Below are positions 20,835 to 30,628 of a stretch of DNA of 64,000 bases, piece after piece (within the stretch, counting starts at the first letter, position 1; each line of letters begins with the position of its first letter). The stretch comes from an uncultured Methanobrevibacter sp. (GTDB taxonomy: Archaea; Methanobacteriota; Methanobacteria; Methanobacteriales; Methanobacteriaceae). The DNA lies in contig NZ_CALGFC010000029.1 of the NCBI RefSeq assembly GCF_937881195.1, positions 8,586-72,585 on the forward strand. The letters run 5' to 3'. The translations under genes and the position numbers were made by a program. The notes under the pieces are model-generated. The model had not been told where the DNA came from and did not search any database. It saw only the letters and a list, made by a program, of their open reading frames with translations.

Positions 20835-21155
20835 GTGAAAGAAAATGTATTTTATGGAAAAGGTATGGGTCCAATAAAAAAAGATTATCCTGAAATATAT
20901 GAATCAATTGTAACTTTAAATGATGCTGTTTATACAGGTAAAGCACTTGACTATAAAACACAAAAATTCATTGCACTCGCTATTGCTGCATCAAATTCTG
21001 ATGATAGAGCTGTTCAAAAACAAATACAAAGTGCAGTTAATGAGTTTAATGCTACAAAAGACGAAATAATGGATGTTTTAAGAATTGTTCTTCTTACTTC
21101 TGGAATGCCTCCATTTGTAAAAGCAGTTAAGATATTATATGATGTAATTGATTAG
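20835..21155 (+). CDS. Carboxymuconolactone decarboxylase/AhpD-like protein without the CxxC
   Basis: This 106-residue all-helical protein has the CMD-family pattern LDYKTQKFIALAIAAS followed by ATKDEIMDVLRIVLLTSGMPPFVKAVKIL. The positions where AhpD-type members carry the redox CxxC and His are SNSDDRAV here, and no cysteine is present in the protein. It therefore cannot act as a thiol peroxidase adaptor and is either a non-redox member or of unknown activity. The start is GTG 20835, four bases after AAAGGTGA. It sits alone between the adhesin and rpl15e genes. Confidence 0.75.
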   Translation: MKENVFYGKGMGPIKKDYPEIYESIVTLNDAVYTGKALDYKTQKFIALAIAASNSDDRAVQKQIQSAVNEFNATKDEIMDVLRIVLLTSGMPPFVKAVKILYDVID

Positions 21156-21638
21156 TTTATTTATACTAATTGATTTATTTTAAATATTTATTAATTAATA
21201 ATAATTTATTAATTAATTTTTTATTTTTATATATTTCATTTTATATATTTTTCATTTTTATATCTTTCATTTTATATATTTTTCATTTTTATATTTCCCA
21301 TTTTTTGTACTTTTCATTTTTTATATTTCCCATTTTTTATATTAAATTTTGTCAAGTTTTTCTACTTGGTTTTATAGTTTTTTATTTTATTAATCTACAA
21401 TCTTTTAGTTATGAGGTTTTATTTTTTTCATGATTATTTTTTTATTTTAACAGAAAGCTTTTTATATGGCTTTTGTTGAATATTATAATATCATCTAAAA
21501 TTTTCAATGTAAATTATAATTTTTATAATTCTTTTAATTGTTTTAGGTGTGTTTTTTATTAAATAAAAAACTCTTTTTGGGATAGTTCTCATGAATTTTC
21601 CCTGGATGTGGCTTAATTGCTGAACAAGAGGTGTATAA
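21156..21638. other. Spacer and promoter region of rpl15e
   Basis: The first half (about 21215-21345) is a T-rich imperfect repeat of TTTTCATTTTTATATTTCCCA units. Translating it gives a Phe/Ile-rich frame that I consider spurious. A TATA-like CTTTTTATATGG lies at about 21469-21480. The last 60 bases before rpl15e (GGATAGTTCTCATG... to GAGGTGTATAA) are clearly richer in GC than the rest and could be a leader of the ribosomal transcript. Confidence 0.5.
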
Positions 21639-22184
21639 ATGTATAAATATATTAGAGATGCATGGAAAAATCCTGATAAGTCTTATGTAAGAGAACTTAT
21701 GTGGGAAAGAGCTCCAGTTTGGAGACGAGAAAAAGTAATACAAAGAATTGATAGGCCTACAAGAATCGATCGTGCTAGATCCCTTGGATATAAAGCTAAA
21801 AAAGGTTATGTTGTTGTTAGAACAAGAGTACGTCGTGGTGGAAGGAGAAAAAGCCGTTTTACTGCAGGTCGTAGACCAAAACGTATGGGTGTAAATAAGA
21901 TAACTCCTTCAAAATCTATCCAAAGAATAGCTGAAGAACGTGTAAGTAAAAAATATCCAAATATGGAAGTTTTAAACTCATACTGGGTATGGTCTGATGG
22001 TAAATTCAAATTCTTTGAAGTTATTTTAGTAGATCCACAAAGTCCTTCTATTATTAACGATCCTAAAATTAATTGGATTTGTGAAAAACAGCACAGAAGT
22101 AGAGCTCTTAGAGGTTTAACCAGTGCTGGTAAGAAAGGTCGAGGACGAAAAACAAGAGGAAAAGGTTCTGAAAAGAGAAATTAA
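21639..22184 (+). CDS. rpl15e: Large-subunit ribosomal protein eL15 (L15e)
   Basis: This 181-residue, very basic protein is eL15, which binds 23S rRNA in the large subunit. Recognised blocks are [52 protein letters not shown] and [21 protein letters not shown], with an [19 protein letters not shown] tail. Length is near normal for archaeal eL15. ATG 21639 follows GAGGTGTATAA. It heads the conserved archaeal order rpl15e, COG1325, rnp3, rnp2, psmA, sbds, exosome. Confidence 0.96.
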   Translation: MYKYIRDAWKNPDKSYVRELMWERAPVWRREKVIQRIDRPTRIDRARSLGYKAKKGYVVVRTRVRRGGRRKSRFTAGRRPKRMGVNKITPSKSIQRIAEERVSKKYPNMEVLNSYWVWSDGKFKFFEVILVDPQSPSIINDPKINWICEKQHRSRALRGLTSAGKKGRGRKTRGKGSEKRN

Positions 22185-22185
22185 T

Positions 22186-22240
22186 AAAACAAGTTTATTC
22201 TTGTTTTCCCTTTCCTTTTCTTTTTTCCTTTTTTTATTTT
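22186..22240 (+). terminator. Hairpin and pyrimidine tract after rpl15e
   Basis: AAAACAAG, six-base loop TTTATT and CTTGTTTT form a perfect 8-bp stem starting just after the stop codon. A long C/T-rich tract with T6 and T7 runs follows. This suggests that rpl15e transcription mostly ends here although the downstream genes are conserved neighbours. Confidence 0.65.
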
Positions 22241-22831
22241 TATTTATTATTTTAGTTACAAACTATTTCTAGTTAAAATATCTTATTTTTACAATTCTGT
22301 AATTTATTGTAATTTATTTTTACTTTTAGATTTTATTTTTATTATTAGATTTTACTTTTAGCTTATATTTTTATTTTTTTTATTATTATTATTATAGATT
22401 AATTTTGCTTTTTAATTTTTATTTTATTAGTTATTCATTTAATCTTTTTAAATCAAAATTAGGATATGAATTAAATATTTAAACCTGGTTAAAATAAATA
22501 TATAATAAATATTACACTATTAACTTGATTAATTTAATAGATTATTAGATAATTATTAAACATATAAATTAAATATATAATTAAAAAATGTAATTAAATA
22601 TATAACTAAAAATATAATCAAATATATAACTAGGGATATAGTCAAATAATATTTATAAAAAGACTATTTTATTATTGTATAGAAATCCATATTCTAGACT
22701 AAAAAATATATTCTAAACTAAAATATATTCTAAATTAAAAATATATTATTTGATTAAATAATTATTTAATCTATTATAATTAAATTATTATAATTAAGAT
22801 ATTTAATTAAATTAATTTTGCACTGATTAAA
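22241..22831. other. Spacer rpl15e-COG1325 gene
   Basis: About 590 bases of AT-rich DNA. From about 22590 to 22750 there are repeats of AATATATAACTA and ATATTCTAAACTAAAA type. No ORF is seen. A TATA-like box for the next gene could be any of several AT runs, so none is assigned. Confidence 0.4.
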
Positions 22832-23260
22832 ATGATTCACAATATAAGATACAGAATTTTTGTTTATGAAGATGAAAATGAAGAAGATCTAATTAAAGGG
22901 TTAAAAAATCTTCTTCCAACAGCTAAACCAAATCGTGAAGTAGCCGAAGGTATGCTTGAAGATGAAATTATCATTATTTCTGGAAAAATTGATAGGAAAA
23001 AAGAGACAAAAGAATTTTTAAATAATCTTTTAAAGATGGATAATGATTCTTTATCTAAATTATCTGCTGATTTAGAAAGTAAAACTGATAAAAATGGAAA
23101 TTTATTCCTTCGTTTCTCTAAAACTTCCGCTTGTGAAGAAAAATGGGAAATTTGCGATACTGGAGATTCAATTCATCTTAAAATAAAAATTGCTGCTTTT
23201 CCTGCTAAAAAAAATGTGGCAATATCTATTTTAAATGAGGTTTTAGAAGATTACCTTTAA
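22832..23260 (+). CDS. COG1325/DUF54 predicted RNA-binding exosome-associated protein
   Basis: This 142-residue cytoplasmic protein begins MIHNIRYRIFVYEDENEEDL and contains MLEDEIIIISGKIDRKKETKEFL and DTGDSIHLKIKIAAFPAKKN. I recognise it as the archaeal COG1325 protein found between rpl15e and the RNase P genes and proposed to work with the exosome. Its biochemical function is not established. The start is ATG 22832, with no strong ribosome-binding site visible. Confidence 0.8.
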   Translation: MIHNIRYRIFVYEDENEEDLIKGLKNLLPTAKPNREVAEGMLEDEIIIISGKIDRKKETKEFLNNLLKMDNDSLSKLSADLESKTDKNGNLFLRFSKTSACEEKWEICDTGDSIHLKIKIAAFPAKKNVAISILNEVLEDYL

Positions 23261-23290
23261 TTTTAAGATTATATATTATTAGTACTATTA

Positions 23291-23347
23291 ATATTATTGG
23301 TACCATTATTGGTACCATTATTGGTACTATTATTGGTACTATTATTA
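23291..23347 (+). repeat. 15-bp tandem repeat with GGTACC/GGTACT cores
   Basis: About four units of ATTATTGGTACCATT type occur in a row. Two have the palindrome GGTACC and two GGTACT. The array lies in the 289-base spacer between the COG1325 gene and rnp3. Confidence 0.75.
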
Positions 23348-23549
23348 TTTATTAGTTGATTAACAGGAGATTCTTATAATTTCATTAACTTTAACAATAT
23401 TTTAATTATATTAATATGTTAAATAATAATATGAAACTTTAAGATTAAACATTAAAAATTATATTTTAAAAGCAGTATCAAAGAATAATCTTTTAAAAGT
23501 ATTATATAAACATGAATGAGTTTAAAAGTAATTATCTATGAGGTATTTA

Positions 23550-24314
23550 ATGAATTTTCATGATTTAAATTTAAAGGGAAAAAATTATAAATTAGATAAA
23601 GATTTGATCTTAAATGCGTATAATTTAGGATGGAAGTATATTAATCTTAATTATTCTCCTGAAAATTTTAAAAAAGCTATTGATTATAAAAATGAATTAA
23701 TTGAAGATATAAATGAAATAATGAAAATTCATAATATTGGGAATAAAGATGGAATAAAATTTGACTTTGGGGTTGAAATTAATCCTAAAAATCAAAATGA
23801 ACTTTATAAAATTTCTAAAAAATATAGGAATAAGTCTAAATATGTCACTGTTTTAGGGGGAGATTTAGCTGTAAATAGGGCTGCTTGTGAAAATAGGTTA
23901 ATAGATGTTCTTTCAAGACCTTATTTTAGAAATAGGTCTTCTTGTGGTATTAATCATGTTTTAGCTAAAGAAGCAGTTAGGAATAATGTAGCTATTGAAC
24001 TTTGTTTCAATGATATTTTGTCTAGTTATTTAAGTTATAGGGCGAAAACATTAGCTTATTTTAGAGAAATAATTAAATTGTATAACAAATTCAAATTTCC
24101 ATTGATAATAACTTCGGGTGCATCTTCTATATGGGAAATGAAATCTCCTAGGGATATTTTAGCTATTTTTAATCAGTTGGGGCTTTCTCAAGAAGATTTA
24201 GAATTATGTCTGGTTGATTATCCTTCTAATTTAGTTGAATTTAACAATGATAGAGAAAATATGATTGTTATTGGTGTTAAAAAAATTGATAAAAAAATAT
24301 TTGATGATTTGTGA
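23550..24314 (+). CDS. rnp3: RNase P protein component 3 (Rpp30)
   Basis: This TIM-barrel protein subunit of archaeal RNase P helps the RNA remove tRNA 5' leaders and pairs with component 2 (Pop5). ATG 23550 gives 254 residues (MNFHDLNLKG...). An upstream ATG at 23538 lies before the GAGGT site, so 23550 is preferred. Recognised blocks are FDFGVEINPKNQNEL, VTVLGGDLAVNRAACENRLIDVLSRP, SCGINHVLAKEAVRNNVAIELCFNDIL and ITSGASSIWEMKSPRD. The gene for its heterodimer partner starts eight bases after the stop. Confidence 0.9.
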   Translation: MNFHDLNLKGKNYKLDKDLILNAYNLGWKYINLNYSPENFKKAIDYKNELIEDINEIMKIHNIGNKDGIKFDFGVEINPKNQNELYKISKKYRNKSKYVTVLGGDLAVNRAACENRLIDVLSRPYFRNRSSCGINHVLAKEAVRNNVAIELCFNDILSSYLSYRAKTLAYFREIIKLYNKFKFPLIITSGASSIWEMKSPRDILAIFNQLGLSQEDLELCLVDYPSNLVEFNNDRENMIVIGVKKIDKKIFDDL

Positions 24315-24321
24315 AGATATT

Positions 24322-24732
24322 ATGAAATTAAAAATATTACCTCCTACTCTACGTCCTAATAATCGTTATTTGGTATTAGATATAAAGTCCGAAGTAAAAA
24401 TCTCAAAAGAAGAATTAGTTTCAGCTATTTGGTATGGATGTTTAAGGTTATATGGGGAATTAGAAACTAGTAGTTTTAACCTTTGGTTGATGAGATTTTA
24501 TGATTTAAACAACTATTCTTCTAAAAATAGTAATTCAATTATGGATAATAATTTTAATAATGAAATTTCATATTATCATTTTAAGGCAGTTCTTCGTTGT
24601 CAAAGAGGTTTTGAAGATAATGTTCGTGGAAGCTTAGCTTTATTATCTAATTATAATAATAAAAAAATAGCCATAACAACTATAGGTATATCAGGGACTA
24701 TAGCATCATCGATAGAAAAGTTTATTAACTAA
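24322..24732 (+). CDS. rnp2: RNase P protein component 2 (Pop5)
   Basis: This 136-residue protein starts at ATG 24322 (MKLKILPPTLRPNNRYLVLD), eight bases after the rnp3 stop. A longer frame reading back into rnp3 is an overlap artefact. The Pop5 fold pattern is seen in LRPNNRYLVLDI, ELVSAIWYGCLRLYGELE and HFKAVLRCQRGFEDNVRGSLALL. A stretch of about 15 Asn/Ser-rich residues (SSKNSNSIMDNNFNNE) interrupts the middle. With Rpp30 it forms the dimer that stimulates the catalytic domain of RNase P RNA. Confidence 0.88.
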   Translation: MKLKILPPTLRPNNRYLVLDIKSEVKISKEELVSAIWYGCLRLYGELETSSFNLWLMRFYDLNNYSSKNSNSIMDNNFNNEISYYHFKAVLRCQRGFEDNVRGSLALLSNYNNKKIAITTIGISGTIASSIEKFIN

Positions 24733-25401
24733 GTTGTATATAAATATGAAAGGATAAAACATAAAAAAATATCTATCACTAAATCATGGAGGTTTAGTTT
24801 AGTTTTTGATTTGGATTTTTAATTTAAAATTTTTACATATATTATAAATATGCTTTTATAAATGTTATTATGAATTATATTAAAAATAATATGAAAGATT
24901 AATATTATAAAAAATTATTATGCCTAACATAAACAATATAAATAAAATAATAAAAAAATTCGTAATAATGTGTTTATAAATATTAATGCATATATAATAT
25001 TTTAATTGATAATATTATGTTTATCAAATTGTGTAATATATTATGTAATTATTAACTTATCTTATATATTATTAAAGTAACTATTTAAATTATAATTTAA
25101 AATAGTAATTAAAGAAATCTTTTTTATATAAATAAACTTATATAAATATTTTTCATGGTTATTATTTATTTTTTATGAAAAATATATGAAATTGAAAATA
25201 TATGAAGTTAATATATGAAATTTAAATTTATTTTAATAATTGATAGTTGACTATAACCATTAATATATATAAAAATAATTTATACTAATATATTATAAAA
25301 ATAATTTAATTTTAATTAATATTTAATTTAATATTTATTAATTAATAAATCAAAATAACAATTAAAAATAACATTGCTAAAAAAATGAGAGGTATCAAAA
25401 T
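24733..25401. other. 669-base spacer before psmA
   Basis: AT-rich DNA with one clear structure, an 11-bp perfect inverted repeat (ATATTTTTCAT at 25146-25156, ATGAAAAATAT at 25175-25185, 18-base loop). Three ATATATGAA-type copies follow (about 25183-25220). No gene is seen. A promoter for psmA must lie here, but several TATA-like runs compete. Confidence 0.5.
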
Positions 25402-26169
25402 ATGCAACCTTTACAAAATGCTGGATATGATAGGGCAATCACTGTCTTCAGCCCTGATGGAAGACTATTTCAAGTAGAATATGCAAGAGAGGCAGTAAAA
25501 AGAGGTACTACTTCTTTAGGTGTAAAATCAAAAGAAGGTATTGTGCTTTTAGTAGATAAAAGAACTACAAGCAAACTTGTAGAATCAAAATCCATTGAAA
25601 AAATTTTTCAAATTGATAATCACATAGGTGCAGCTACATCTGGATTAGTAGCTGATGCAAGGGCATTAATTGAAAGAGCAAGAATGGAATCTCAAATTAA
25701 TAAAATCACTTATAATGAACCTATAAGAGTCGAATCTTTAGCTAAAAAGATTTGTGATATGAAACAAATGTATACTCAAAATGGAGGAGTACGTCCATTT
25801 GGTTCTGCTCTTATTATTGGTGGAGTAAATAATAGTGGATGTAAATTGTTTGAAACTGATCCCAGTGGTGCTTTAATTGAGTATAAGGCAACAGCTATTG
25901 GTTCTGGAAGATCTGCTGCTATGGAATTATTTGAAGAAAACTATAAGGAAGACATGACTATTAATGAAGCTATTGATTTAGCTCTTGATGCAGTTTATGA
26001 TGCTACTGAAGGCAAAACTACTGCTGAAAGTGTTGAAATTGCGGTCATTGATAAAGAAACAAAAAAATATAGAAAAATTTCTGATGAAGAAGTATCAAAG
26101 CATGTTGATTTCCTTTTAGAAAGAAAAAATATTAATGATGAAGATGAAGAAATTGATGATGAAGAATAA
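25402..26169 (+). CDS. psmA: Proteasome subunit alpha
   Basis: This 255-residue alpha subunit of the 20S proteasome builds the outer rings that gate substrate entry. The N-terminal YDRAITVFSPDGRLFQVEYA signature is present at about residues 9-28. SLGVKSKEGIVLL and RPFGSALIIGGV follow. The C terminus ends in an acidic tail (DEDEEIDDEE). The catalytic Thr of beta subunits is absent, as expected. The ATG at 25402 follows GAGGTATCAAAAT. Its place between RNase P and exosome genes is the usual archaeal arrangement. Confidence 0.95.
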   Translation: MQPLQNAGYDRAITVFSPDGRLFQVEYAREAVKRGTTSLGVKSKEGIVLLVDKRTTSKLVESKSIEKIFQIDNHIGAATSGLVADARALIERARMESQINKITYNEPIRVESLAKKICDMKQMYTQNGGVRPFGSALIIGGVNNSGCKLFETDPSGALIEYKATAIGSGRSAAMELFEENYKEDMTINEAIDLALDAVYDATEGKTTAESVEIAVIDKETKKYRKISDEEVSKHVDFLLERKNINDEDEEIDDEE

Positions 26170-26912
26170 TTAAATTTTTAGTTAAATTCTAATTAAATAT
26201 TATTAATATTAATTAATTTTAAATTAGTTTTAATTTAATTTTAGATTAATTTTTGTTTAATTTTAATTTAATTTTAATTTAATCTTTATCAATCTTTTTT
26301 AATTTGAGTTTTTAACTTATTAAAATATTAAATCGACTTATTTATTTAAATTATTTATTGTCATTAAATTTTTTAGGTATTGTTATATTTTAAAGGATAT
26401 TTAATTTTTTTATAATTATGTAGTCTTTAAAATTATTCGATATTTTAAAAAATTAGTTTTGATTAATCTGCTTAATAAATAGAGTTATATATTAATTAAG
26501 GAATAATTTAATATTAATTTATCTTTAAACCGATTATTAATTTATTATTTTAATAAGTTGATGACTTATTTATTAGTTTGATTTACTTTAGTAATTTAAA
26601 AGGTTATTATTTGGATATTTAAATTAGTATTTTTTATATTTGTAAAAATATTTTTTATATTTATTTAAAATCTATTAATATTACAAAAGTATTAGTTAAA
26701 TTAATGTTGTTAAAATATAGTTAAATTAGTATTATTAAAATATTAGCTAACTTAATATTATTAAAGTATTTTTATCTTTTAATATATAATACTAATTAGA
26801 TTTCTTTCATTTATTATAATACTATTATCTTAAGAACTTTTATTAATATTCTTATATTAAACAATTTATAATTAGAAATTAGATAAAGGATAATGAATAT
26901 AGAGGAAAAATA
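26170..26912. other. 743-base spacer psmA-sbds
   Basis: Highly AT-rich with TTAATTTTAATTTAATTTT-type repeats after psmA (about 26200-26285), and imperfect repeats of TTAAATTAATGTTGTTAAAATA type at about 26695-26760. No ORF or stable hairpin stands out. Confidence 0.4.
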
Positions 26913-27611
26913 ATGGTAAATATTGATGAAGCTATTATAGCTAGGCTAGAATCTCATGGAGAGAAATTTGAAATTTTAGTTGATCCTGATTTAGCTGCAG
27001 ACTTTAAAAATCCTGAAAAAGATAATGTTATTATTGAAGATGTTTTAGCTGTTGAAGAAATATTTAAAGATGCTAAAAAAGGAGATAAGTCTTCTGATGA
27101 TGCAATGATTAAAGTATTTGATAATACTGACATTTTAGAAGTTGCAAAAGAAATAATTAACAAAGGCCATATTCAACTTACTGCACAGCAAAAAAGAGAT
27201 ATGCAGGAAGAAAAAAGATTAATGGTAATAAATAAAATAGCTAAAGAATCTATAAATCCTCAAAATGGACTTCCACATCCTGTAAACAGGATAGAAAATG
27301 CTATGGAAGAAACTAAGGTTAAAATAGACCCTTTCAAATCAGTTGATGAACAAGTACAAATTGTTCTGAAAGCTATAAAAGTTAAGATACCAATTAGATT
27401 TGAGCATGTCAAAGTTGCGGTAAGATTACCTGGCTCAGTTGCTGGAAATGCTTTTTCTGTAATATCTAAATTTGGCAAAATTCTTAATGAAGAATGGCAA
27501 CAGGATGGTTCTTGGATAGCTATAGTTGAAATTCCTGGAGGATTGCAAGAGGATTTTAATCTTAAAATGGGTGAACTCTCTGGTGGGGATGCTGAAACTA
27601 AAGTTATTTAA
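26913..27611 (+). CDS. SBDS-family ribosome maturation protein (Sdo1)
   Basis: This 232-residue protein is the homologue of Shwachman-Bodian-Diamond syndrome protein, which helps release anti-association factor from the large subunit. The N-terminal FYSH domain starts [24 protein letters not shown] (about 2-25). The middle has [34 protein letters not shown], and the C-terminal ferredoxin-like domain has [23 protein letters not shown] 26913 follows GAGGAAAAATA. Its neighbours are psmA and rrp4 as in other Euryarchaeota. Confidence 0.93.
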   Translation: MVNIDEAIIARLESHGEKFEILVDPDLAADFKNPEKDNVIIEDVLAVEEIFKDAKKGDKSSDDAMIKVFDNTDILEVAKEIINKGHIQLTAQQKRDMQEEKRLMVINKIAKESINPQNGLPHPVNRIENAMEETKVKIDPFKSVDEQVQIVLKAIKVKIPIRFEHVKVAVRLPGSVAGNAFSVISKFGKILNEEWQQDGSWIAIVEIPGGLQEDFNLKMGELSGGDAETKVI

Positions 27612-27867
27612 TAATTATTTAAAATCTAATAAGAATTTTTCATTTTCTTATTTGAAAATTGAATTTTTAAAATTTAATTAAATATTTATCATTAATAATA
27701 TTTATTAAATAATTTTATAATATTTATTAATGACATATTAATGATATCATTGTTAATATTTGAAATTACATTATTAATATTTAAAATTATAATATGATTT
27801 AATAATCAAAATAAATTATATTGCATGATGTTCATAAATTTTATTACCCTATGGGGGCATATTGTAC

Positions 27868-28944
27868 ATGATACACGTAGAAGACAAAGAATTAGTTGTT
27901 CCAGGACAAATATTAGCTGAAGAGGGCTTTTATTCTGGAAGAGGAACTTTCAAAGATGGAAATGCGGTCTGTTCATCTTTAATGGGTTTAGTTTCCCTCA
28001 GGAACAAAAAGATTAGTGTGATTCCTCTTAAAAGTAAATATGTTCCAAAAAAAGGTGATGTAGTAATTGGAGAAATTGATGACGTTCGTTTTTCAATGTG
28101 GGGAGTAGATATTAACTCACCTTACTCTGGAATATTACCAGCATCTGAAGTTTTTGGAAGAGAAAAAAAAGAACTTAGTAAAGTATTTAATGTGGGAGAT
28201 GTTCTATTTTTAAGAGTTGTTGATGTAGATGAAGTTAAAAAAGTTAAGCTAGGTTTAAAGGGCCGAGGAATGGGCAAATTTAAAGGAGGAATTTTGGTTG
28301 ATATTACTCCTACTAAGGTTCCACGATTAATCGGTAAAAAAGGGTCTATGATCAACATGATTAAGGATAAAACTAAATGTAAGATTGTTGTTGGTCAAAA
28401 TGGGCTTGTTTGGGTTAAAGGTGAAAAAGGAATGGAACAGATCACTAAAACCATTATAAATTTAATTGAAGCCCAAGCTCATACATCTGGACTTACAAAC
28501 AGAGTCAGAGATAAACTTTATCTTTTAGTTGATGGAAAATTACCTCAAGATGAAGAGTTTGAAATTACTTCTGATGATTTTGAACCATTAAATGATGATG
28601 ATAATAATAATTCAAGAAATGGAAACAATCATTCTAATAATAAAGAAAAAAAATATGATGATGAAGAATTTGATGTATTAGAAAAACCAAAACTTGAAAA
28701 TATTAAAGAAGAGATTGAAGCAGATTTAGAAGATGAAATAAAAAAGGGAGATACTGAAAATAAAAAAAGTACTTACTTAGATACTTTTAATCAATTTAAA
28801 GCTCAAAATTCATCTGATGATAATAGCTTAGGTGAAATTGATAAAAATGATGTTAGTTCTCCTACTTTGAATATAAAAAATTCTTCTAAAAATGAAACTA
28901 ATAATAGGATAAAACCAGTTACTACTTGGAGAAAAAGAAGTTAG
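27868..28944 (+). CDS. rrp4: Exosome RNA-binding subunit Rrp4
   Basis: Rrp4 caps the archaeal exosome and feeds RNA to the Rrp41-Rrp42 ring. The N-terminal domain ([20 protein letters not shown]) is followed by an S1 domain (about 60-130; [21 protein letters not shown]) and a KH domain (about 140-205; [21 protein letters not shown]). The last roughly 125 residues form an Asp/Glu/Asn/Lys-rich, probably disordered tail, which makes this protein longer than usual. The start is ATG 27868, ten bases after GGGGG. The in-frame TTG at 27862 is the alternative and would add two residues. Confidence 0.93.
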   Translation: MIHVEDKELVVPGQILAEEGFYSGRGTFKDGNAVCSSLMGLVSLRNKKISVIPLKSKYVPKKGDVVIGEIDDVRFSMWGVDINSPYSGILPASEVFGREKKELSKVFNVGDVLFLRVVDVDEVKKVKLGLKGRGMGKFKGGILVDITPTKVPRLIGKKGSMINMIKDKTKCKIVVGQNGLVWVKGEKGMEQITKTIINLIEAQAHTSGLTNRVRDKLYLLVDGKLPQDEEFEITSDDFEPLNDDDNNNSRNGNNHSNNKEKKYDDEEFDVLEKPKLENIKEEIEADLEDEIKKGDTENKKSTYLDTFNQFKAQNSSDDNSLGEIDKNDVSSPTLNIKNSSKNETNNRIKPVTTWRKRS

Positions 28945-29094
28945 ATTTATCTTTAAAACATATTTTCGATTTAAAATAGTTAATATTTATATTATTCAGT
29001 TATTGTCTAATAGTATAGTTATTGATTCATTTTAATTACTATTTACTATTTAGTCTTTATTGAAAATTCAAAAATAAATGATTTTAATTAAGAG

Positions 29095-29814
29095 GTGATT
29101 ATTATCACTAAGAATGACAAAAGGGATGACGGACGAGCATATGATGAAATTCGTCCTTTAAAAATTGAAGCAGGAGTATTAGAAAGAGCAGATGGATCTG
29201 CTTATTTGGAAGTTGGTGGAAATAAGGTTTTAGTTGCTGTTTATGGTCCACGTGAGTCTTATATTAGGAGATTACTAAAACCTAATACTGGGGTTATTAG
29301 GTGTAGATATAATATGGCACCATTTTCAGTTGATGATAGAAAAAGACCCGGCCCAGACAGACGATCAACAGAAATATCAAAAATAACAGCTGAAGCACTT
29401 AGGCCTTCATTAATGTTAGAAGGATTTCCAAGGTCTATGGTTGATGTTTTCATAGAAATTATTGAAGCTGAAGGAGGAACTAGGTGTGCAGGTATTACTG
29501 CTGCTTCTGTTGCTTTAGCTGATGCAGGAATTCCTATGAAAGATCTTGTGGTTGGTTGTGCTGCAGGTAAAGTCAATGATGAAATTGTTTTAGACTTATC
29601 TGAAAAAGAAGATAAAGAAGGTCAAGCTGATGTTCCTATAGCTATGATGCCAAGGACTGAAGAAATTACTTTATTACAAAGTGATGGCGACTTATCTGAG
29701 AAAGAGTTTGAAAAAGCACTTGATTTAGCAATGGAAGGTTGCAGACAAGTTAATAAAGTTCAAATTGAAGCTCTTAAAACAAGATATGCTCAAGATGTTG
29801 AATCTGAAAGCTAA
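29095..29814 (+). CDS. rrp41: Exosome exonuclease subunit Rrp41
   Basis: This 239-residue RNase PH-domain protein is the catalytic subunit of the exosome ring and degrades or tails RNA 3' ends with phosphate. It contains [44 protein letters not shown] and the catalytic-region [10 protein letters not shown]. The GTG at 29095 lies inside the Shine-Dalgarno sequence GAGGTGA (29092-29098), so it is unlikely to be the real start. The in-frame ATC at 29104, five bases after that site, or ATT at 29101 fits spacing better. The gene is followed 19 bases later by rrp42. Confidence 0.93.
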   Translation: MIIITKNDKRDDGRAYDEIRPLKIEAGVLERADGSAYLEVGGNKVLVAVYGPRESYIRRLLKPNTGVIRCRYNMAPFSVDDRKRPGPDRRSTEISKITAEALRPSLMLEGFPRSMVDVFIEIIEAEGGTRCAGITAASVALADAGIPMKDLVVGCAAGKVNDEIVLDLSEKEDKEGQADVPIAMMPRTEEITLLQSDGDLSEKEFEKALDLAMEGCRQVNKVQIEALKTRYAQDVESES

Positions 29815-29833
29815 TTTTATGTGAGTGATTTAT

Positions 29834-30628
29834 ATGAATATTATACCTGAAATTACAAGAGAATGCATTACTGATCTTATTAATAATGATAAAAGAGAAG
29901 ATGGTAGAAATCTTGATGAATATAGGGACATTATTGTTGAAACTGGGGTTATATCTAAAGCTGAAGGTTCTGCAAGAGTTAAAATTGGTAATAGTCAAGT
30001 TATTGTAGGTATAAAACCTCAAATTGGCGAACCATTCCCCGATACTCCTGATGTAGGAGTTTTAATGACAAATGGAGAAATGTTACCTATGGCAGATCCA
30101 ACTTTTGAACCAGGACCTCCAAGTGAAACATCAGTTGAACTTGCACGTGTTGTAGATAGGGGTATACGTGAAAGTGGAATGGTTGATCTTGAAAAATTAT
30201 GTATTGAACCAGGTAAGAAAGTTTGGATGCTATTTATTGATTTACATATAATTGATTTTGATGGAAATCTTTTTGATACAGCTACATTAGCTGTAATGAG
30301 TGCGCTTCTAAATACCAAACTGCCTGAAGCTAAAATGGTTGATGGTGAAATTGTCGTTGATAATGAATCTACATCTGGTTTACCTTTGAAAGACAAAGAA
30401 GCTATGTGTACTTTTGTTAAAATAGGAGAAAAAATGGTTTTAGATCCTGCCCTAGATGAGGAAGCAATATTGGATGCTAGACTTTCAATTGGAATAACTG
30501 AATCTGGTAGTATATGTGCTATGCAAAAAGGTGGAGACCATACATTGACAAAAGAAGATATTTTAGGAGCGGTTAAAACAGCATATTCCAAGGTACCTGA
30601 TTTATTAGAAAAAGTTAAAAATGCTTAA
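29834..30628 (+). CDS. rrp42: Exosome subunit Rrp42
   Basis: This 264-residue RNase PH-domain subunit is catalytically inactive but alternates with Rrp41 in the hexameric ring and helps bind RNA. Recognised blocks are IPEITRECITDLINNDKREDGR, GSARVKIGNSQVIVGIKPQIGEPFPDTPD and FEPGPPSETSVELARVVDRGIRES. ATG 29834 follows GAGTGATTTAT. The in-frame GTG at 29825 is within that site. The gene is 19 bases after rrp41, so the two are translated from one mRNA. Confidence 0.94.
   Translation: MNIIPEITRECITDLINNDKREDGRNLDEYRDIIVETGVISKAEGSARVKIGNSQVIVGIKPQIGEPFPDTPDVGVLMTNGEMLPMADPTFEPGPPSETSVELARVVDRGIRESGMVDLEKLCIEPGKKVWMLFIDLHIIDFDGNLFDTATLAVMSALLNTKLPEAKMVDGEIVVDNESTSGLPLKDKEAMCTFVKIGEKMVLDPALDEEAILDARLSIGITESGSICAMQKGGDHTLTKEDILGAVKTAYSKVPDLLEKVKNA

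Noticed and set aside
21170..21433. 87-codon Phe/Ile/Leu-rich frame before rpl15e
   Set aside because: It comes from T-rich tandem repeats, has no ribosome-binding site and does not look like a membrane protein.
21583..21638. Possible C/D box RNA before rpl15e
   Set aside because: CTGA and ATGA-like boxes are present, but the spaces between them are 7-8 bases, too short for a guide region.
30019..30591. 190-codon minus-strand frame across rrp42
   Set aside because: The plus strand encodes a recognised, conserved Rrp42; the antisense frame has no family features.
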